Origin: Primulina eburnea
Taxonomy: Eukaryota > Streptophyta > Magnoliopsida > Lamiales > Gesneriaceae
Length of the DNA stretch: 64,000 bases
Direction: 5' to 3'
Assembly (NCBI RefSeq): GCF_022965805.1
Contig: NC_133103.1
Span: 49,235,693-49,299,692 of the forward strand
Positions within the stretch are counted from its first letter, which is position 1. Every line of letters starts with the position of its first letter. Of this stretch, positions 33,564 to 44,988 are shown piece by piece. Under the pieces are notes generated by a model. The model did no database searches, was not told the DNA's origin, and saw nothing but the letters and a program-made list of their open reading frames with translations. A program made the translations under genes and the position numbers.

Positions 33564-35132
33564 TGTTTGCGACTTTGATTGTTGCACTCCCAAGAGCAGG
33601 TTGTCCACAAGTAGTATAATTCGGTGAGTCCGAATATCGTATCCACAGGGAAGCTAAGGTAATTACAAGTCCACTACAATGTCTTTTTGTTTTTGTTTTT
33701 GTTTCTTTTTAATTTTAATTGAATCTTTAATGGGTAAATTTTAATTGTTCAAATTTAAATTTAAGTAGTTGAGATTAAAGGATCCACTCTTGGTATTTTA
33801 ATAAAGTTAACATTAACGAACAATATTGAAATCCACTTAATAAAATGGTTCCAATATATTAAATAATCATATTTATATTATGTTATAAATTATAATCTTA
33901 TAAGTACATAATATATACCAAAACTTATAAATGTGGTCAAGTATTTATTGTGCTATATATATTTGTAAACACTAAATCAAGGTTCCCACTTTAAATGGTT
34001 GGTAAAACCAAACAAACATTTAAATGGTACCAATAAATTAATACTATAATATATTCATATATAATAAATCAAGGAATCCAAGTTAAATGGTTGGTAAAAC
34101 CAAACTAACATTTAAATGGTTCCAAGAATTTAATATTATAATATATTTATATATAATAACTCAAGGCATCCATTTTAAATGGTTGGTAATACCAAACTAA
34201 CATTTAAATGGTTCCAAGAATTTAGTGTAACATATAGCAACAATAAATCAAAACTCCCACTTATAAGTAGGGTATAAAAATGCTTAAAGAAATAAAATAA
34301 CATAAACAATAAATAATGATTAAATAATATAAAACATAGATTCTTACCTTATAATAACCTTATTATCATGCCAAGAGCTTCACCTTATCATCTCAACTTT
34401 AGGAAGTTAGCTATTCATTATTCAAAGTGTAAAACTTTGAATATGAAATTAACATGCTAATTATATTTAAATGAAGAAATAAAAGAAAAATATAGAGAGA
34501 AATATTATGAACTCAAAGATTTGTTCATAGAATGAGGGATATCTCAATACATTACAATGCACCCCTATTTATAGCCAAATTTGGGGAGACAACCACAAAT
34601 AAAATATTATTTTTTACACATAAGTCTTCATTGGTGTTCCAAGAAATTAATATTATATTGCACATCACTTTTGACAAGCATCTTCTCCGAATTTTCTTCT
34701 TCACATAAAATGAAACATGTGGATAATTGAGTTGTCTAGTTGTGGTATTTTTTCAGAATATTTGACCAAGTAGTTTGAGAGATATGGTCAAAATACTAGA
34801 GCATGGTAAAACTGCCACTCCTTCGGTAACTTTAATTGTTGCTTAATTTGATCCCAATTGTGAGAGGATTTTTATCTCATGCTTGCCACCAGTATTGTAG
34901 ATATTAACATCAACTTTCTACAGGTCCAAGAATCATCTTAATCCCATTTGCAACGCCAAGGTTATTCTTGTTTTATCGAACCTGTAAAAATAGTAAAAAC
35001 TTATAATTACACAACAACTTATATTTTATACAATTTATTATAAAACATATAATATTTAAAAATTTAATAAAACAAAAACTATATATTTATATTATAAAAC
35101 ATTTAATTAATGTACAATTTTTATGTTTATCA
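33564..35132 (-). repeat. 3' LTR of element F
   Basis: 1,569 bp, TG...CA. It contains about three tandem units of roughly 90-100 bp (33985-34235), each with AAATGGTTGGTAAAACCAAAC and CATTTAAATGGTTCCAA. A TATA box is on the minus strand at 34565-34574 (CTATAAATAG). The polypurine tract TTGGGAGGTG (minus) borders it at 35133-35142. Confidence 0.95.
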
Positions 35133-36395
35133 CACCTCCCAACCAGCTTATTGCTAGTCCCTAGCAATTTAAGCGTTAATAGCAATACAAAACATATTGA
35201 TTAATTTAAATAGAAATGTAATCAGAACTATCTAAGTGTTTAAATAAAATTGAAAACTGTCAAAGTTATATCAAGATCATCATAATTATAATTTATGAAA
35301 TAATTTGAGATGATTAATTCAAAGCTTATTTTAGGTAGTTAAATGTACACGGCCTTCAGAAATTCCTAGTAAGAGTCTCAACTCCATATCCTCACAGGTT
35401 AATAAATGTTTCAATTTATGGCAACGATTTCTCTCATGGAGTTGGAATACAGATAAATGCTCAGAAAAATGGTTTACAGAATGCAGACAGACAAACGAGC
35501 CAAACTAATCAAAAGATAGAAAATCAATTGATTTAAAATCCAGTTGTTCTTATTATATTTTTTTTTTTTCTGATTTTTTTTTTTTTTTTTACATCATGGA
35601 ATCAGACTAAGTTTATGCTTTTTGACCACATATTTATTTAATTTGTACAATGTATTTCTCTCTTTCTTTTTTTTATTTTTATTTTTTTATTTTTTTATTC
35701 TTATGAGAGAAAAATGGGTCGCAGCATATAACTTAAAAACTACATAGATCTTCAACATCTTTCTTTTTGTATTTTTCTTTTTTTTTTCTTTTTTTTTTTC
35801 AGGAAATATATATTTTTTTTTTCAAAATAAGAACTCAAGATCTAAACAATAGATAGTCTCTCTCATGATCAATAAAGGCTCGAAAGCTGTTTTCTCAGTC
35901 CTCTCCACTCACTCACAAAATATGTGTGAGTTCAAAAATTTTAGGCACTCTTATAAGGTATATCTTGGGCCATATACTTTACTACCTAATTTTATCACAA
36001 TGGTTAATCACTCAAAAAGATTTCATAAATCATATTTTTATATTGATCAGAATATTAAAAATGACCTTTTTTCAAATAAAATTTAAACATTCTTAAATAG
36101 ATTAATGCATGTTCTAATTTAAATCTTTCAAATATGTAATGTATGACATTTTTGCAAAAAATTACTAAGGTACAAACAATAAACATGGTTTTATTTTAAA
36201 ATAATATTTAATTTTTTTTTAAATTTGTTTTTTTTTTTTTTTTTTTATATGTGTTCTCCCCCCAATCAGAATATGACATTGTCCCTAATGTCAAAATAGC
36301 TATTAATAAAGAGTACATAATGAAAGAGATATCACCTGGAACTTTATTGAAGATAACAAACTGAAACAAACGCAAACCAATCCACGACTTTTGAA
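35133..36395 (-). other. 3' non-coding interior of element F
   Basis: AT-rich, with long T runs on the plus strand (about 35555-35590, 35760-35830, 36210-36250), which are A runs in the element's sense. No gene is seen. It separates the LOG stop codon from the polypurine tract. Confidence 0.6.
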
Positions 36396-37034
36396 TCAAT
36401 GATCCAACTTCCTTTTCTTACTGCTTGATTGCGACCAATTGATCTTTGTTATCATCGGATCAGGCTTATGAACAAAAGCTTCCAAATCATCAATTAATTG
36501 ATCGGCAGTCGAAGCACAGATGAGCATCCGTCGTGAATTTTCTGAAATGAAATTCTGTTCCACAGCTTTATCAAGAAATGTCAACAAACTGTCATAATAA
36601 TTATTGATATTCAACAAGCCCACGGGTTTATTATGGATATTAAGTTGTGCCCAAGAAACAGTGTGAAAAATTTCTTCTAATGTACCAAAACCACCTGGTA
36701 GTGCGATAAAAGCATCAGAATTTTCAATCATTTGAGTGATTCTTTCATACATAGAAGAAACTTTTAATTCCTCCCCAATCGTAATACCTGTAATATTTCC
36801 TTCAGCTAAAGCTATAGGAATAATACCCAATACCTGACTACCTCCAAGATGAGCAGATGTTGAAACAGATCCCATTAACCCAATATTACCTCCCCCATAT
36901 ACCAAGTGAATTTTTCTCTCAGCCAATATCTTTCCAAGATTATTCGCTGCTTCTACAAACACTTCATTTTTTCCAGGACTCGACCCACAAAATACACAAA
37001 TATTTTTCAATGTTTGTGCAGAGGATCCAGTCAT
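36396..37034 (-). CDS. LOG: LOG-type cytokinin riboside 5'-monophosphate phosphoribohydrolase
   Basis: 212 aa, the usual length of plant LOG proteins. LOG enzymes release active cytokinin bases from their nucleoside monophosphates in the cytosol. Visible motifs: KNICVFCGSSPG (10-21), LVYGGGNIGLMGSVS (44-58), a conserved Arg at 98 in SSMYERITQM, the signature PGGFGTLEE (113-121; host copies usually have Tyr for Phe), WAQLNIHNKPVGLLN (128-142) and DKAVEQNFI (155-163). The C-terminus SSSKKRKLDH has a basic KKRK patch. The start at 37034 is chosen because homology begins just after it; the frame is open further upstream. Plant LOG genes usually have several introns; this copy has none. It lies between pol and the 3' LTR of gypsy element F, same strand, 213 bp after the Cys-rich ORF. 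Identity is firm; activity is inferred. Confidence 0.93.
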   Translation of the reverse strand: MTGSSAQTLKNICVFCGSSPGKNEVFVEAANNLGKILAERKIHLVYGGGNIGLMGSVSTSAHLGGSQVLGIIPIALAEGNITGITIGEELKVSSMYERITQMIENSDAFIALPGGFGTLEEIFHTVSWAQLNIHNKPVGLLNINNYYDSLLTFLDKAVEQNFISENSRRMLICASTADQLIDDLEAFVHKPDPMITKINWSQSSSKKRKLDH

Positions 37035-37059
37035 GTTTTTACTTTCCTTTTTTTTTTTT

Positions 37060-37078
37060 CTGCGAAAGTAGAAAGAAA
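37060..37078 (-). promoter_or_regulatory. Possible 3' splice acceptor ahead of LOG
   Basis: On the minus strand TTTCTTTCTACTTTCGCAG ends 25 nt before the LOG ATG: a pyrimidine tract followed by CAG. A spliced subgenomic RNA, as for retroviral env, could use it. Not proven. Confidence 0.35.
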
Positions 37079-37085
37079 GATGAGA

Positions 37086-37098
37086 GATTTTATAGGGG
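37086..37098 (-). promoter_or_regulatory. Possible TATA box of LOG
   Basis: On the minus strand CCCCTATAAAATC lies about 52-64 nt upstream of the LOG ATG, which would leave a leader of roughly 25-30 nt. It could give LOG its own promoter inside the retrotransposon. Confidence 0.4.
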
Positions 37099-37247
37099 TA
37101 ATATGTTATCATGACAAAACTATGGGTCACAGCTGTAAACAGAATAAATAGTAAAAAAAATAATGACACACATGCTTATAAACAGTAGTGTGATTGTGGC
37201 TCACAATTTTCCTCTGGTTTTACGTCCAGAAACGGCTTCAACGCCTT

Positions 37248-37793
37248 CTATGAGTCGAGGATATGCTTCCCATCCAATTTTCTTATAAATTGGCAAACAG
37301 GGTCTTTTTTAGTCAGATTCCCAAGACTATGACGCTCATCTTGAAATTGTTTCCATAAACGGAGAAGTTCAATATGCACATGTCCACTAGAATGCGTCTC
37401 AAGAGTCAATAAGATGTTATCTAAAGACTCCTTACTCAGCCCATTCTTAATGAAATCAATTTTATCTTCTCTGTTATTGGAAACACATCCCAAAGATCTG
37501 CATCGTTTGTCACAAGTCCATCTTGCACACTTATGACAAACCCCTAAACTTTTGGCCCTTCGTTTTTTCGCATAAGTGCTTTTTCCTAATCCAGGCAAAT
37601 ACCGAATAAGCAATGATTGTGGAACTTCTCCTCCTAATCGGACCTTAGCTTCTATTACAAGACGAATATCTTCTGGAATTCCTTTTTGCATTAGTAATCT
37701 CAATCTTTCACACCTTCCTGCATAAATTTTTCTTAGAACATTTTCAGAAACAGAGGGAAAATATTTACAAATTTTTGAGAGAATTTCATCCAT
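37248..37793 (-). CDS. Cys-rich basic protein, carlavirus NABP-like, in gypsy element F
   Basis: 181 aa, intact, ATG to TAG. An N-terminal helical-looking part (EILSKICKYFPSVSENVLRK, RCERLRLLMQKGIP) is followed by GLGKSTYAKKRRAKSLGVC and a cysteine cluster C86-x2-C89-x4-C94-x3-C98-x4-C103, then REDKIDFIKNGL and a C-terminal helical part (HVHIELLRLWKQFQDERHSL). A GxGxSxYAxxRRA-like basic block next to C-x2-C...C-x4-C resembles the cysteine-rich nucleic-acid-binding proteins of carlavirus-like plant viruses, several of which suppress RNA silencing. That link is motif recognition only. It is not a retroviral zinc knuckle, as no CCHC spacing is present. It lies about 190 bp after the pol end and upstream of LOG. 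It may bind nucleic acid; real function unknown. Confidence 0.8.
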   Translation of the reverse strand: MDEILSKICKYFPSVSENVLRKIYAGRCERLRLLMQKGIPEDIRLVIEAKVRLGGEVPQSLLIRYLPGLGKSTYAKKRRAKSLGVCHKCARWTCDKRCRSLGCVSNNREDKIDFIKNGLSKESLDNILLTLETHSSGHVHIELLRLWKQFQDERHSLGNLTKKDPVCQFIRKLDGKHILDS

Positions 37794-37984
37794 TTTGAAA
37801 AGAAAAGAAATGATTTTTTTTTTTTAAATTTTTGTATCAGCAATTGTGGGAAACTGATTTAACCGACTATGAGAGTCACGGAGTACCGTTATCCGCCATT
37901 TAACCGGGAAAATAAAAAGATTAAGAAAACCTGAAATAAAAACAAACAATAATCAAATGCAACAAAAAAAAAAAAAAAAAAAAA

Positions 37985-40900
37985 TCAAGGATCAGAAAGG
38001 GAAATAAACTCTTCTTGAAAGATTTCATTTTCCAAAAATGGTTTAAGCCTTTGTCCATTCACTTTAAAAACATCACCATTTTTAGGATTTTCAATATCCA
38101 CAGCTCCATAAGGATACACATGCTTTATAACATATGGGCCTGTCTATCTTGATCGTAATTTTCCTGGGAATATGTGAAGTCGAGAATTATAAAGCAAAAC
38201 TTTTTTACCAATCTCAAAAGATTTTCTAAGAATTGTTTTATCATGAAATGATTTGATTTTTGCTTTATAAATCCTTGAATTCTCATACGCATCATTTCTG
38301 AGTTCATCAAGTTCATTAAGTTGCAATTTACGCAATTTGTTGGCATCATCCATGCTTGAATTTAAAGTTTTTATCGCCCAATAAGCTTTATGTTCCAATT
38401 CCACAGGCAAATGACAATGTTTTCCATAAACCAACCTATAGGGAGACATATTCAATGATGTTTTAAAAGCTGTTCGATATGCCCACAGTGCATCATTAAG
38501 TCGCAGAGACCAGTCTTTTCTATTTGAGTTAACAGTTTTTTCCAAAATTTGCTTTATCTCCCTATTAGCTAATTCAACTTGTCCATTTGTTTGAGGATGA
38601 TAAGGAGTTGTTACTTTGTGAGTAATACCATATTTTTTCATTAATGAAGCAAATGGTTTATTAACAAAGTGAGTTCCCCCATCACTTATCATAGCTCGAG
38701 GAATTCCGAATCTACTAAAAATATTTTCTTTCAAAAATTTGATGACGATTTTATGATCATTTGTTCGACATGGAATTGCCTCTATCCATTTGGAAACATA
38801 ATCAACTGCAACTAAAATATACAAGTATCCAAACGACGGTGGAAAAGGTCCCATAAAATCTATTCCCCAACAATCAAATATTTCAATTTCAATGATAGGA
38901 TTCAAAGGCATCATGTTTCTTTTTGAAATCGCACCCAATTTTTGACAATTTTCACAGATCTTGCAGATTTCGTGGGTGTCTTTAAACAAAGTGGGCCAAT
39001 AAAATCCACACTGCAAGATTTTTGCAGCTGTTTTCTTTGAAGAAAAATGTCCCCCGCATGCTTCTGAATGACAAAATTTAATGACACTACTTACCTCATT
39101 GTCGGGTATGCAACGTCGAAAAATTTGATCCGGACAATACTTGAACAGATACGGATCATCCCAATAAAAGTTTTTTACCTCATTCAAAAATTTTCTTTTA
39201 TCTTGGGAACTCCATTGCGGTGGCATTTTTCCTGTCACAAGAAAATTTACTATGTTAGCAAACCAAGGTGTAGTAGTAACTGAAAATAGATGTTCATCAG
39301 GAAAATTATCGTTAATTGGTGTCATTTCAAAAGATGATCCTGTTACTAGTCTCGATAAATGATCGGCTACGACATTCTCGGTTCCTTTTTTATCTTTGAT
39401 TACAATGTCAAATTCTTGGAGCAACAAAATCCATCGTATCAGTCGTGGCTTTGCATCCTGTTTGGTCAACAAATATCTAATAGCAGAATGATCAGTAAAC
39501 ACGATAGTTGTTGATCCAATCAAATAAGAACGAAATTTATCTAATGCAAATATTACAGCAAGTAGCTCTTTTTCAGTTGTGGAGTAATTCATTTGAGCAT
39601 TGTTTAAAGTTCTACTTGCATAATATATCACATAAGGCTTACCGTTTCTTCTTTGACCCAATACTGCACCGACTGCATAATCACTCGCATCGCACATGAT
39701 TTCAAATGGTAAAGACCAATCAGGAGGTTGCATGATAGGAGCTGATGTTAAATGTCGAATGATTTTATCAAAAGCATTTTGACATTCTTGAGTCCACTCA
39801 AATGCACTGTCTTTTGTTAAGAGGTTACAAATGGGTTTAGAGATTAAACTAAAGTCCTTTATAAACCTCCTATAAAATCCAGCATGTCCCAAAAATGAGC
39901 GAATTTCTTTAATGGTTTTTGGAGGGGGTAAATTGGCAATGACATCAACTTTTGCTTTATCGACTTCAATTCCATGAGATGACACGACATGTCCCAAAAC
40001 AATTCCAGAAGTAATCATGTAATGACATTTTTCCCAATTTAAAATAAGACCTTTTTCCTCGCATCTTTTTAAAACTTTTTCCAAATTTTCAAGACAATTA
40101 TCAAATGTATTCCCAAAAACAGTTAAATCATCCATAAAAATTTCCAAACAATTTTCAACCATGTCGCAGAAAATGCTTAGCATACATCTTTGAAATGTTG
40201 CTGGGGCATTGCATAAACCAAATGGCATCCTTCTGAATGCAAATGTTCCAAAAGGACATGTGAATGTAGTTTTTTCTTGATCTTCGAGTGCAATGGGAAT
40301 TTGATAATAGCCTGAATATCCGTCAAGAAAACAGTAGTAGGGATGACCTGCTACTCTTTCTAAAATTTGATCCAAAAATGGTAATGGAAAATGATCTTTT
40401 CTAGTGGCGTCATTTAATTTTCTATAATCAATACACATCCGCCAACTAGATGGGACTCGACTTGTTAACAATTCACCTTTTTCATTTTTTATCACTGTGA
40501 TGCCAGATTTTTTTGGAACTACTTGTGTTGGGCTTACCCACTTACTATCAGAAATAGGGTAGATAATTCCAACATCAAGTAGTTTGAGAACTTCAGTTTT
40601 CACAACATCTTTCATGTGTGGATTTAATCTCCTTTGTGGTTGTTGAGATGTTTTTGCATTTTCTTCTAAGTGAATTTTGTGTGTGCAAATTAGTGGATTA
40701 ATGCCCTTAAGATCTTTTAGTGTCCAACCAATTGCATTTTTATGTCTTTTAAGCATATCAACTAATTTACCTTCTTGATTACTTGAGAGTTTGGAAGAAA
40801 TTACCACCGGATATGTTTCATCTTCTCCAAGAAATGCATACTTCAATTCTTCTGGCAAGGGTTTTAACTCCAATACTGGTGGTTCGTCTTTGTTCTCATA

Positions 40901-43231
40901 TTTTTCATCAAATTCTTTCTCTGATCCTGGTAACGAGTGATACCTGAAAAAATCGTCAAGATCAATTTCAATATTTTCTTTAACAGTTTCAATTGAACAA
41001 ATATCTAATTGATCACGAGTACTCCCTTCTTGAATGTTTTCTTCCACAAGAGTTTCAATAAGATTTTCATCTTCACTTTCATCTCCTTTGTCATGTGGTT
41101 GCTTACAAAGATTAAAAACATTGAGCTCCAAGGTCATGTTACCAAATGACAACTTCATTATTCCATTCCTGCAATTTATAAGAGCATTAGAAGTTGCTAA
41201 AAATGGACGACCTAAAATTACAGGAATTGCATTACAAGCTTCAATAGGTTGTGTATCTAAAACTATGAAATCGACAGGATATACAAAGTTATCAACTTGG
41301 ACCAACACGTCTTCTACCATACCTCTTGGCACTTTAACAGATCTATCAGCAAGTAAAAGTGTTACCGAAGTAGGTTTTAACTCGCCTAGATTGAGTTCTT
41401 GATAAACTGAATATGGAAGTAAATTCACACTAGCTCCAAGGTCAAGCAAGGCTTTTTTAATCTTTCGTTCTCCAATAATACACGAAATAGTAGGACAACC
41501 AGGGTCTTTGTATTTCAAAGCATTATTATTTTGAATGATTGCACTTACTTGTTCGGCTAAAAATGCTTTCTTTTTCACATTCAATTTTCTTTTCACAGTG
41601 CACAAGTCTTTCAAAAATTTGGCATATGATGGTACCTGTTTTATTGCATCTAATAAAGGAATATTAACTTTTACTTGTTTAAAAATATCATATATATCAG
41701 AATTCAAATTTGATTTTTTTGTATTTTTCAATGCATGAGGGAATGGTGGTGACACTGTCTGTTGAACCTCCTCTTCGCAAGTTATGGGTTCCACTTCCTT
41801 ACCCTTTGGAGTTGATTTATCATCATCTTCACAAGGTTCAAGAATGGATTTTTCCACAACCTTACCACTTCGAAGGGTAATAACAGATTTTACCTGATCC
41901 ATCGGTTGAGTTCCAGAAGTTCCAATTTGTGTATGATGATCCTTGGGATTAGGCAGAGGTTGTGAAGGAAATTTACCTTTTTCATGAACATTAAGTGCAG
42001 ATGCAAATTTAGCAAGAGTATCTTTCAAGTCTGTCATGGTTTGAGCAGTTTGAGTATTGATAGACTCTTGCTTTGCAATGAAAGAATTCAATGTATCTTC
42101 CAAATTTCTTTTCGGCGGAGGAACATAAGGTGCATAATTTTGAAAATTTTGTTGATTTTGAAAATGTGGTTGCGGAAATTGTGCAGCATTATCATTCCTC
42201 CAACTAAAATTTGGATGATTTCGCCAACCTGGATTGTAATTTTGAGAAAATGGTTCAAAATTTGGCCTTTTGAAATTGTTCAAAACATTGGCTTGCTCAT
42301 GGAGACATTCTTTAAAAGAGGGCAAAGTGGGACAATCTTTTGTAAAATGATCACTTGTATCACAGATGTGACACACAATTTCTTGAACAGATTTTAATTG
42401 ACCATTCTTTTTCAATTCAAGTGCCTCAACTTTTCTTGCCAAAGAGGTAAATCTAGCTTGAAGATCATGTTCATCTTTGAGAGTGTACATACCTCCACCA
42501 GATGTAGGAGATTGAATCTTGTTTGATGGTTCGATTGTACCTATAGTGTCCCAATTTTGAGCATTTTCAGCTAATGAATCGAGATACTCAATTGCCTCGT
42601 TCGGATCTTTATCTTCAAATGTTCCATTACACATAAATTCAACCATTTGCCTATCTTTAGGTGTTAAGCCTTCATAAAATTGAGAAACAACTCTCCAAAT
42701 TTCAAAACCATGATGTGGACAAAGATTAAGTAATTCTTTGTATCTATCCCAACACTGATAAAAAGTTTCTCCTTGTTTTTGAGTGAAAGTGATGATTTGC
42801 CTTTTGAAAGAATTTGTTCTATGAGATGGAAAAAACTTTTTCAAAAATTGTTGTTGCAATTCATCCCAAGTTCGAATGGATCCCGATCTAAGATTTTGTA
42901 GCCAAGTTTTAGCTTTATCTTTTAAAGAAAAAGGAAAAAGCTTAAGGCGAATGGTGTTCATGCTACAATTTAGATCATTATATGTGTTGCACACTTCTTC
43001 AAACTCTCGTAAATGCATGTATGGATTTTCAGAATCTAAGCCATGAAAGTTGGGTAAAAGTTGGATAATACCAGGCTTAAAATTGAAATGAGATGCATCA
43101 GGGGGAAAAACTAGACATGAAGGTGCACTAGTACGTGTAGGATTCATGTGATCTCTAAGTGTTCTTCGTCTATCATGATCATGTTGAGATTGAATTTCAT
43201 CTTCATTTTCTTGGATGGTTTCTTCCGCCAT
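37985..43231 (-). pseudogene. gag-pol polyprotein of element F, one nonsense codon
   Basis: One frame opens at [12 protein letters not shown] (43231) and stays open for 1,695 codons to TAG at about 38144. The same frame then goes on for some 52 codons to TGA at 37985. The stop sits in GKLRSR*TGPYVIKH, where relatives have Trp, so it fits TGG to TAG. Domains by approximate residue: gag to 285, knuckle [14 protein letters not shown] (287-300), protease [12 protein letters not shown] (about 593), RT with FMDDLTVFG (about 1031), RNase H from [10 protein letters not shown] (about 1177), integrase zinc binding HSEACGGHF...CKICENC (1386-1428), and catalytic [14 protein letters not shown] and VELANREI. 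All catalytic acids are present. An upstream Met at 43330 lies in the leader and is less likely. The product could be nearly complete if the tail is dispensable. Confidence 0.95.
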
Positions 43232-43395
43232 GTTTTGTAAAAATAAAGGGTTATTTCGAATGAGTCGACCACTAAGTGTACGTGACCAAATGCTCATGCA
43301 AATGCAAAACAAAAAGAAAAAAAAACACACAAAAGCAATAAAAAGAAAAATAAACTTTAAACAATATTAAATAGACTTGAAATTAAATTATACTT

Positions 43396-43412
43396 CCCCG
43401 GCAACGGCGCCA
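43396..43412 (-). other. Primer binding site of element F
   Basis: On the minus strand TGGCGCCGTTGCCGGGG lies six bases after the 5' LTR, identical to that of element C. It fixes orientation and the Athila/Tat assignment. Confidence 0.88.
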
Positions 43413-43418
43413 AAAACT

Positions 43419-44988
43419 TGTTGCGACTTTGATTGTTGCACTCCCAAGAGCAGGTTGTCCACAAGTAGTATAATTCGGTGAGTCCGAATATCGTATCCAC
43501 AGGGAAGCTAAGGTAATTACAAGTCCACTACAATGTCTTTTTGTTTTTGTTTTTGTTTCTTTTTAATTTTAATTGAATCTTTAATGGGTAAATTTTAATT
43601 GTTCAAATTTAAATTTAAGTAGTTGAGATTAAAGGATCCACTCTTGGTATTTTAATAAAGTTAACATTAACGAACAATATTGAAATCCACTTAATAAAAT
43701 GGTTCCAATATATTAAATAATCATATTTATATTATGTTATAAATTATAATCTTATAAGTACATAATATATACCAAAACTTATAAATGTGGTCAAGTATTT
43801 ATTGTGCTATATATATTTGTAAACACTAAATCAAGGTTCCCACTTTAAATGGTTGGTAAAACCAAACAAACATTTAAATGGTACCAATAAATTAATACTA
43901 TAATATATTCATATATAATAAATCAAGGAATCCAAGTTAAATGGTTGGTAAAACCAAACTAACATTTAAATGGTTCCAAGAATTTAATATTATAATATAT
44001 TTATATATAATAACTCAAGGCATCCATTTTAAATGGTTGGTAATACCAAACTAACATTTAAATGGTTCCAAGAATTTAGTGTAACATATAGCAACAATAA
44101 ATCAAAACTCCCACTTATAAGTAGGGTATAAAAATGCTTAAAGAAATAAATATAACATAAACAATAAATAATGATTAAATAATATAAAACATAGATTCTT
44201 ACCTTATAATAACCTTATTATCATGCCAAGAGCTTCACCTTATCATCTCAACTTTAGGAAGTTAGCTATTCATTATTCAAAGTGTAAAACTTTGAATATG
44301 AAATTAACATGCTAATTATATTTAAATGAAGAAATAAAAGAAAAATATAGAGAGAAATATTATGAACTCAAAGATTTGTTCATAGAATGAGGGATATCTC
44401 AATACATTACAATGCACCCCTATTTATAGCCAAATTTGGGGAGACAACCACAAATAAAATATTATTTTTTACACATAAGTCTTCATTGGTGTTCCAAGAA
44501 ATTAATATTATATTGCACATCACTTTTGACAAGCATCTTCTCCGAATTTTCTTCTTCACATAAAATGAAACATGTGGATAATTGAGTTGTCTAGTTGTGG
44601 TATTTTTTTCAGAATATTTGACCAAGTAGTTTGAGAGATATGGTCAAAATACTAGAGCATGGTAAAACTGCCACTCCTTCGGTAACTTTAATTGTTGCTT
44701 AATTTGATCCCAATTGTGAGAGGATTTTTATCTCATGCTTGCCACCAGTATTGTAGATATTAACATCAACTTTCTACAGGTCCAAGAATCATCTTAATCC
44801 CATTTGCAACGCCAAGGTTATTCTTGTTTTATCGAACCTGTAAAAATAGTAAAAACTTATAATTACACAACAACTTATATTTTATACAATTTATTATAAA
44901 ACATATAATATTTAAAAATTTAATAAAACAAAAACTATATATTTATATTATAAAACATTTAATTAATGTACAATTTTTATGTTTATCA
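43419..44988 (-). repeat. 5' LTR of element F
   Basis: 1,570 bp. On the minus strand it runs from TGATAAACATAAAA to GTCGCAACA. The TATA box CTATAAATAG is at 44420-44429 (minus). It matches the 3' LTR except for three one-base length differences in T or A-rich runs. Confidence 0.95.

Larger units (their letters stand above)
33564..44988 (-). mobile_element. Athila-type gypsy retrotransposon F carrying LOG and Cys-rich ORFs
   Basis: LTRs lie at 43419-44988 (5') and 33564-35132 (3'), a minus-strand element of 11.4 kb. It has the Athila/Tat primer site, a single gag-pol frame, then two extra ORFs before the 3' LTR. By eye the LTRs differ by three single-base indels and no substitutions, so the insertion is very recent. 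One nonsense codon interrupts the end of integrase; otherwise the coding region is open. No 5-bp target duplication is seen (CACAA left, TCTTA right). It lies in another minus-strand retroelement whose ORF stops at 44989. Confidence 0.95.

Noticed and set aside
33326..33646. Gly-rich minus-strand ORFs
   Set aside because: They come from C runs and cross the LTR border of element F. They are low in complexity with no domain.
37035..37169. Upstream extension of LOG with a hydrophobic, signal-like stretch
   Set aside because: The extra 45 codons overlap the TATA box and A-rich leader and are not LOG-like. The Met at 37034 gives the family's normal length.
41034..42397. Plus-strand ORFs of 67-137 aa
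   Set aside because: They are antisense shadows of the long gag-pol frame of element F.
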